Assembly (NCBI GenBank): GCA_022539475.1
Contig: VCMS01000065.1
Location: forward strand, 124,001 to 188,000
Origin: Gracilaria domingensis
Lineage: Eukaryota > Rhodophyta > Florideophyceae > Gracilariales > Gracilariaceae
DNA length: 64,000 bases
Direction of reading: 5' to 3'
Part shown: piece by piece, positions 57,450 to 64,000 of the stretch
Numbering within the stretch: position 1 is the stretch's first letter
Layout: the number at the start of each line of letters is the position of its first letter
Notes under the pieces: model-generated
What the model was told of the DNA's origin: nothing
Seen by the model: only the letters and a program-made list of their open reading frames with translations
Databases searched by the model: none
Program-made: the position numbers and the translations under genes

Positions 57450-59690
57450 ATGGTCTACTACTGTACACATAAGAAGCGTGGGTGCCCCTTCGTTACTCGC
57501 CGAGGAGTCTTATCTCTTCAACAGCATGTCAACCATTGCCCGTTTCGTCTGAAAGCAGCGCTGGAAGACGACAATAGCCGGCCCATTCGGAGAAGCAAGC
57601 GTCTCAAGCTTTCCGCGCCCGCGCCCGCATCTTCCGAAACGGTCACTGCCCCTTGTCGCCTTCCCGAGCCTCCAGTGTCCGAGGACATCGTCGACCCCAC
57701 TCCGTGCGCCCCTCCCATTCCGGACACTTCGCATTGTGTTTCTCCTTCCCCGGGTCCCGTGGCATTAGAGCGAGAACACGGAAGCAGTTCCCGCCCAGTG
57801 CCTTCTGAGGAGGCCCTTGGTGATTTGCATATGGATTATCTCACGGTTTGTCTGGCTTCAGTAGCTTCCAACCTTGGTCATCGTGAGGCGGACGAGCTAA
57901 TTGGGCTACTTCGGGACCCGCGATTCTCGCAAAAGCGATTCAACGAGACCATAACCAGTTCCAAGCGCTGTACAGAACTGAAGAACGCCATTTTCGAACG
58001 ATACGCCTCAAAGGACGGTTTCAATCGCAGAACTGTCTCGCCAGAAGGATGTAAGTTCAGCGCCACTCTCTACACGAGAGACCCCGTTCAGACACTTGTG
58101 AAACAGCTCCAGTTGGCTAACAACGAAAACACATTCTTCCACCCTATACCTCAGACCCACTCCACGAAAATATCTCACCCCATGTCCGGCTCTCTCGCAA
58201 GAGACGCCACCTCAAAACTTAAGGAAATGGTCATGGGCTCTTTGGATAGTAGAATAGTGTGGTACTCCCAAGAAATAAGTTACAGTGAATCTTTCGTAGG
58301 TCTTCTGCAGGTATACACCGATAAGTCTTCAACAACTCTAAAGCAAACATCGGTTACCGCCTATCCTCTTCACCTCATATTTCCCAACTTCTCCGACGAG
58401 CTTCGCCGTAAGTGTATCCGTGATGACCTCACAGTAGTGGCATACTTCCCTACCACACTGATCGAGGTTTCCGCATCTGAAGCAGGCGCAATGCCATTTG
58501 TTTCTAGCAAGTCTCTAGGCGAGTCCAGGATGCAAATCCTTCAAGAATCTCTTCGTCAAGTCCTGGAGCCCATTCTAAATCTCACGCAGAAAGGTTTTCA
58601 GTTCATCGGGGAAGACAAACTAAGTCGAGTGTGCCATCCTCTGCTTGCAAGTTATTGTGCGGACATTCCTGAGGCTAAGGACATTCTGTCCATTCTTCAT
58701 GGGACCAAAACGGAAAGCCCGTGTCATAGATGCAAAGCCCCTCGCTCATCTTTATGCAGTCCTATTCCCACCTCATTCAACGGACGTTCTCAAAAGCAAA
58801 CGAAAAGTATCCGAAAGGCACACACAGCTATCCTACAACATGCACAAAAAGACGAGGCGGAAAGACGTCCCCGTCGTGCGAAAGGATATCTCAGGCGGAT
58901 ACTCTCAAGCGTTCTGATTACATATCTCATATTCTGTCGTTCATCGAAACCCTCTCTCGAAACCCTCTTGACCGTAGGATTGATCCAGAGGTTGTTTTTA
59001 TGCAGTCTGTTGGAAACAATGAGACCTCTATTCGAAAAGTTACGCAACTTGCATCTCGGCATATTGAAGCTGATTAATACTCCAGTAATCGAGAACCTGT
59101 AGTCAGAGCCTCTAATCCCTGCAATAGAATCATCCGCGTCACGTTCATCTCAAACGATACGTACTCAAATCCGCAACTTTACAAACGCTAATCTGTCCCC
59201 CATGCATTGCAACTTTTCTCCCAGAGGTTTACATATAGAATTTTCCACGCCGAAGAAAGGCAGGTCACTGAATGAAACCATCACCGAGGCAGATCGCCTT
59301 TGAATGATGGAGACCAAAGCATACAAAGACCTTGACATGGTTTTCCTTTCATGAAGGAATTCTTTGAAATCTGACGGGGAGCGCACGACAGGGCCCCAAT
59401 CAGAACAATTTTCTCTCAGTACTCGGACGTCGCTTTGACTAATTATAGGTGCAATCGTGGCGCATGATGTAATAAAAGTTCTATTTCGTCTCTTCGGTGG
59501 CAGATTGGAGCCTTTAAACGCTCCTCGACAAAGTCGTGGGCAGCAATTCATAGCTCTGGAAGTGGGACTCTGAAGTTTTATCACGGCTCTTAACGGAAGA
59601 AAAACGAACACCATTGGCAGCATTTTACGGTATCTCCACAACACGTCGATTAATATCTTCTTGTGTATTGTTGGTGACAGGCCTTGTTAA
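57450..59690 (+). CDS. Plavaka C transposase (DDE superfamily, EnSpm/CACTA-related)
   Basis: Start ATG 57,450 (MVYYCTHKKRGCPF). Parts: Cys/His finger-like motif (residues 5-30); P/S-rich linker to about 120; helical part (HREADELIGLLRDPRFSQKRF); core with LLQVYTDKSSTTLKQTSV (about 290-305), YPLHLIFPNFSDELRRKC, LTVVAYFPTTLIEV; then GFQFIGEDKLSRVCHPLLASY and ILHGTKTESPCHRCKAP, matching the Plavaka pattern of an RRC.P.LA.. block followed by C..C. The open frame ends at 59,102, but coding similarity shifts frame near 58,900 (SDYISHILSFIETLSRNPLDRR) and runs on to about 59,690 with several stops, so even this copy is decayed or has introns. It would cut and join the element ends; B and A resemble its substrates. 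Confidence 0.8.
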
Positions 59691-60734
59691 CGGGAGGTAG
59701 AGCGATACGATTTCAACATTGGAACTATTGTCATGTGGTACCAGCTCAAGCACGCCGGGCTGAAGGATTTTCATGCCTACCATCTGTTTTGCTTTCCGCT
59801 ACGACTCTCGTCGCCCCCTTGTTTCATACACTTTTGTAATGAATGAATGTAGCACATACGAGCTGCTACAGCCCCCGTTCTCTAATCCTGTGAGACTCAT
59901 GTAGTAGTTAGCCTATCAGAACTCCATATAGTTATTTATAGTATTCCGTAGAGAGCTCTCTTACCCCTATAAATACGGTATTCTATGGTCGTTGCCGGCC
60001 TCCATCGTTGTTTGCCAGACCGTCACAACGAACGAATTAAATTCAGATATATACATTGAACGCCAGAGCGAGAGCGCTCATGCTATTAGGTAATACCTTA
60101 CCTTCATCATCAAAACCGATGATCGATAGAATTTGTATCTTCACCGGAAAAAATGGTGGCCAGTATTTACGTAGCTACATACTGCCGTCACTCTGTGTCT
60201 CTGTATTTCAACCCGGCGCATTACCGCTTTCGTGCGTGCGGGTTGACGGGCTTCCATGGTACGTCTCTTCGCCGCTTTCAGCAGTTTAAACAGTGTAGTC
60301 TGTCAATAACTACACAAATTGTACCAAGGTCGCGTATTGTGTTAATAGTTGAGGATCAATTGGATGCAAAAATTAGTTGATTCTTCTCTGATAGATTTAT
60401 ACTGAGCTCGCAACAAATTATTTGCTAGAAATGCAGCCGATTGTGTTTCGGGAGGTGTGGGAACGCTACAACATGCCTGAAAATGTTTCTGTTGGAGAGG
60501 GGTTTTAGTGGACGTAGACTTATGCGAGCAATCGTAGCGCTCTCCAGTCGTGCGTTTTGAAGCGCTCCTAATACTCAAGATACACCCTGATGAACGTACA
60601 GCTTTCTGCCCTCCTGCCAATCCACGTGGACAGCGGCGCAACGTGTTGGCGGGCGGGGGCATCGTACTGAGTGCGGGAAGTGTCGAAGAAGGTGTTCTGG
60701 GAGGTCTCGGCATGGTGCCAAAATGTGACCACAA

Positions 60735-61166
60735 CGTGCCCACGGGCGCGGGGGGGGGTCGGTTGTGTTAGGGTGGCTACCCTAACACAACCGGACCCCC
60801 CTGTCCGCGGCCACGTTTTGGCCGGTTTTTTAAAAAATGTGCTTGTTTATGCCCGCGGACGGGGGGGTCAGGTTGTGTTAGGGTAGCTACCCTAACACGA
60901 CCGGACCCCCCCACCCGCGGGCACATTTCGGCCGATTTTTTGAAAAATGTGCGATTTTATGCCCGCGGGCGGGGGGGTCCGGTCGTGTTAGGGTAGCTAC
61001 CCTAACACAACCGGACCCCCCCGCCCGCGGGCACGTTTTTGCCTCGTTCTGGTAGCGTCAACAGACCTCCCAAAACACGCAACGCAGGCAACGCCAGCCA
61101 AAACGTAACGTGCCCGCGGGCAGGGTAGTCAAGTTGTGTTAAGGTAGCGACCGTAACACAACTTGT
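60735..61166. repeat. Tandem array of telomere-like hairpins in Plavaka C
   Basis: Three full palindromes and one shorter one, with the same centre (TTAGGGTAGCTACCCTAA or TTAGGGTGGCTACCCTAA) and the same order and spacing as A (12,731-13,165). Stem bases differ between the copies but mostly stay paired. Confidence 0.92.
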
Positions 61167-61209
61167 CCTCGCCCGCTGCCAGTACGACAGAATGACATTA
61201 TGACATGTC

Positions 61210-62441
61210 TGACGATGTCCTTCTGCAACAACCTGTCCGGCCATCTTCGATGCAAGTGGATCTGCAACACGTGCTCTGGATGGGTGAAGCAGTACGGCCG
61301 TCTTCTTTTCCAAAAACGGAAAGAACCGTTGCAAATCCAGATTAGGCGTGTAAGTCTTCAACATCTTTTGACCATTCAGGTGAACTATTCACACGTATCG
61401 GCAACACTCAGGATTTCCTTGACTGTAGATCTTTGAAAGAAGATAGACTGCAGGCGAATGTCTGCCGTGACTAAATGCGGCGTTGTTGCGAACTGCAGAG
61501 CTTTATGCCAGTCTCTTGGTCTTCAACTCGCGGTCGACGGCATGGCTGACGCAAACTATGCGGGGTAAGGGTTCACCCATGTATGAAATACCCTTCATAC
61601 ACCCCCCCGCTCTGCGGAGCAAGGAGCACATTGATATTAATGACTTCGCCAATATAATGAGACGTCTCGAACTTTTCGAGCTGGAAGACCGCTCATCGTC
61701 AGCAACAGAGTGAATCCATCGCGCCAGTCAGCTCCCCTGCCTACTCTCACTCTATCTCGCTGTATCAATACCTGTTATGCATCTTCCATTCACAAGTTCT
61801 ATCATAAACATCCAAGTTTACTATCCACGAAAATATTCACACAAGTCTTTGAAACCTCGGCTCCGAAACGCCACAAACGCAAATCGCTGGTGTGCAATCC
61901 CCCTGCACACATCTATCCTTACAATATAAAATAGTCAGCTATACAAATCCTATCCTTATACACCGTCCCATATACGCGTTCACAGTTCTTTGCTTCCCTA
62001 AGTCTGTTGTCTGTCCGAACACGTTCAGGATTGCGAACAAATGCCCCCTACCCCAAGCGCACTTGTCGTACTCCCAGTCTTCAAGCCTTCGGGTGTATGC
62101 TCATCATCTGACCCCCACAACGGACCGCCATAAAAGCCTGTGCATCAGAGCGATTTCATTATTGACCTCCACGAACCTGACACAGATTATCGACCGCTGC
62201 ACCTGACCGCAGCTATTCTCTTATGCTTGAAAAGCTTCAACTATTACTGGTTCGGAAGGGATTTCGCAAAGGGTTTCAGCAATGGAGGTTTCACCACTTC
62301 GCAGTTATGCCTTATATGTCAAGATTCATATGCAGCGCCAGTAAGTGAAGCCTCGATGTAGTACTCCTGTTCTCACATGCAAACTTCTGACGGATCATAG
62401 AAGCGTAGAATGCCACCCAGTCGCACCGCGCCAAATCAGAG
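61210..62441. other. Cargo region of Plavaka C, unrecognised
   Basis: From about 61,210 the sequence no longer matches A. A plus frame at about 61,483-61,713 (PALRSKEHIDINDFANIMRRLELFELEDRSS) and a minus frame at 61,364-61,215 (LDLQRFFPFLEKKTAVLL, ADPLASKMAGQVVAEG) look protein-like but I know no family. 61,714-62,130 is C/T-rich. A plus frame at 62,140-62,361 (CLKSFNYYWFGRDFAKGFSNGG) may be a further fragment. Confidence 0.4.
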
Positions 62442-64000
62442 CTATCCGGTGGTCATCATATGATCGCAATGCTCCTTCCAGAGAAGCGCAATCCATTCAG
62501 AACCCGGCACGCTCAGACCCCAGAACGAGTTTAGACAGAAAGAACATCTCGTGACACAATTAGAACTTTCGGTCGCGACAATACTCTTCATCCCCTCAAG
62601 TCGTGGCCCTGAATACCTTCCAATCTCGAATACTACATCTCTCACATCATAGGAAACATAGCGGTCAAGTCGGTGAATTGATTCCAGGTTGGAATCAAGC
62701 TCTCCGTTGTTCCCAGATTCTGCAATACCACCCGGTAGCACATACTGTTGTTGCAATCTTGATGCAGGTACCTGCGACATCAGCGATAGGTCAACGTTGT
62801 CCCACTCATTCGTGAGCTATAAAACGGCAACTCACAAGCAGTCGTACGCCGCAACAGTGTGCAATTCCCAGATCGACTGTGTACTTCCATTGTACCAAAA
62901 GAACTCATACTGGCGGCTGCGAAGCTCCAGTGCAGTTGGATACAATCGACTTCCATGCTACCGGTAATCCTTTGCCAAGATTCGAAAGAACACATATGGG
63001 ATCGAGTTCAACGCCATCAGCAGGCACTTCATTTTCCCCGGACATGTGCTTCTTTTCCCCCTTCTTCTCCTTCTCCTTCCTGTCTTCGATTGTAAGCACT
63101 TCTTCGAGGACCGCTGTCAAACGACGTCGGGTTTAGAAGATTTGCCAAACTTGCAACTGCCTCAACGCGATGTCGCCCTCCTCCTCCTGTGGTCGAGTTA
63201 TCTTCATAACTCTCCTGATGAATTTCTGCCTTCCTATTCCGCATTACTCCTTTATCGCATCCAATCGGAACACTATGGCCATTTCTCATGGAAGCTTGTA
63301 ACTTGCATTCAGTAGCGCCTTGACTCTCGATGACCATTTTCTCCTGTCTCTGTGTGGATGATTTGATTCTCATCACCTTAAAGCTATTCGCTGAATGTAC
63401 AAGAGGGATCATCTCTCTTGAGCTGTCACTGCTGGACGTGTTCACTGGATCGTTTTGCCCTTCAAATGATGCCCGATTGGGCATGTCAAACGTGGGATCC
63501 TCCTCGTTGCCACTGTGTGCTCTCGAAACAGCACTGGAGGGTTGTAATATCGGTGAACCTCTTCTCACCCCGTCCCTGCCATTCACAATAGTTCCAGTTT
63601 CGAGCATTCCCCGAGTAGCCTTTCCTTGATGCGCTTCGCTTCCGTTCTCGTCGTTCTCCTCTTTGAAATCGCCCTTTCGCGTAATCTCGCTTTCATTTGA
63701 GTGCATACCGCCTGCAGACATTTCGTTAATCTCTCCTACAATACTTCGCACACGACTATTTGAGTCAAGCTGTTGAACATCAGAATCTTTCTCATATAGA
63801 CCAGTAAGCACCCGGCGTTCCGGGTGTCCACTGTCATCGTCACGACCGCCATAAACCGCACCATGCCCTGTGCTATTTTCAGGACTCTGATGCTCAGTGA
63901 AGTTTTCTACTGACCTTTTCAAATTGGTGGTATGTTGATTCTCTTCCTTCGTGCGTTGCATACCACTAGGTGCCCCACGGTCTCTACTCGCACCCAGTAA
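62442..64000 (-). CDS. Unknown gene or fragment in the cargo of Plavaka C (open at right edge)
   Basis: Minus strand. The frame 64,000-63,029 is open to the edge (first ATG 63,961) and encodes a hydrophilic, probably disordered protein rich in S, E, N, G and R, ending VASLANLLNPTSFDSG and a basic E/G-rich tail. Further minus frames at 62,995-62,780 (FESWQRITGSMEVDCIQLHW) and 62,780-62,442 (NLESIHRLDRYVSYDVRDVVFEIG) read plausibly and could be later exons or shifted parts. No family recognised. It may be captured host DNA like that in A, or host sequence beyond the element. Confidence 0.4.

Larger units (their letters stand above)
33665..64000 (+). mobile_element. Gy3: broken Ty3/gypsy element hosting Gy2 and Plavaka B
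   Basis: Its 5' LTR starts near 33,665 (start uncertain), is split by Gy2 at 33,837, resumes after the CTTAG duplication at 45,565 and ends at 46,066. The putative primer-binding site TGGTCTCCCGACC follows at 46,070. Then come gag, protease, RT and RNase H up to about 51,230, where Plavaka B is inserted (51,276). The rest, with integrase and 3' LTR, is beyond the right edge. The reading frames carry several breaks. RT is a sister of that in Gy1/Gy2 but clearly distinct, and the ACCANNTGGT motif of those two elements is absent here. Confidence 0.82.
51276..64000. mobile_element. Plavaka B: DNA transposon in Gy3, itself split by C
   Basis: Starts with the same CGTCTGTCTCTTGCAG end as A and C, right after AC (51,274-51,275) in Gy3 sequence. 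It shows the same three subterminal motifs, hairpins, tandem repeats (four units, the last partial), promoter region and transposase gene as C, nearly identical in sequence, so it transposed recently. C cuts its transposase at 55,351. Its right end is not in the window. Confidence 0.82.
55351..64000. mobile_element. Plavaka C: the most complete Plavaka copy, inserted in B
   Basis: Starts CGTCTGTCTCTTGCAG directly after AT (55,349-55,350) in the transposase gene of B. Order: three GGGTCGTCCAG motifs, two hairpins (55,850-55,930), two 373-bp tandem repeats (55,978-56,730), hairpin (57,015-57,075), promoter region, transposase (57,450-59,690), 1.4-kb 3' core, telomere-like hairpin array (60,735-61,166), then DNA unlike A (61,210 on). 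The right end was not found, so the element or its cargo continues past the edge. Confidence 0.8.

Overview
The window is nuclear DNA of a photosynthetic eukaryote, most likely a red alga with a repeat-rich genome (Chondrus-like; inference). Two host fragments are plant/algal plastid-pathway genes (phytoene desaturase, phytol-kinase family). The elements are chromodomain Ty3/gypsy retrotransposons, Plavaka-type (EnSpm/CACTA-related) DNA transposons, hAT, pogo and DIRS-like relics. I see no rRNA, tRNA, CRISPR or bacterial operon structure, and no clearly intact host gene.

Layout. 1-1,072: tail of a probable pogo-like transposase. 2,060-25,053: Gy1, an old, heavily decayed chromovirus, split by Plavaka element A (8,944-21,071). 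25,140-33,400: relics, comprising a gypsy integrase piece (Gy4), a pogo transposase piece, an hAT piece and a DIRS-like retroelement on the minus strand. 33,665 to the right edge: Gy3, a third gypsy element. Its 5' LTR holds a young, nearly whole chromovirus, Gy2 (33,837-45,559, target duplication CTTAG). Its pol holds Plavaka element B (from 51,276), and the transposase gene of B holds Plavaka element C (from 55,351). Gy3, B and C all run past the right edge.

The most notable object is Plavaka A. It is 12.1 kb long, bounded by imperfect inverted ends and a 2-bp TT duplication, and its transposase gene has an internal deletion. Past a 1.4-kb core shared with C, which ends in tandem hairpins with telomere-like TTAGGG/CCCTAA arms, it carries pieces of at least five unrelated host genes: an unknown gene, a fascin-like gene, a HECT ubiquitin ligase, phytoene desaturase and a phytol kinase. 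C carries different DNA at the same place. This suggests a gene-capturing transposon family with a fixed cargo site next to the hairpin array.

Two further features stand out. Gy2 carries a long antisense reading frame (about 908 codons, RG-rich tail) between pol and the 3' LTR. Gy1 and Gy2 both contain the palindrome ACCANNTGGT at very high density (at least 27 exact copies in Gy2 and 14 in Gy1), in coding and non-coding parts alike, while I found none in the rest of the window.
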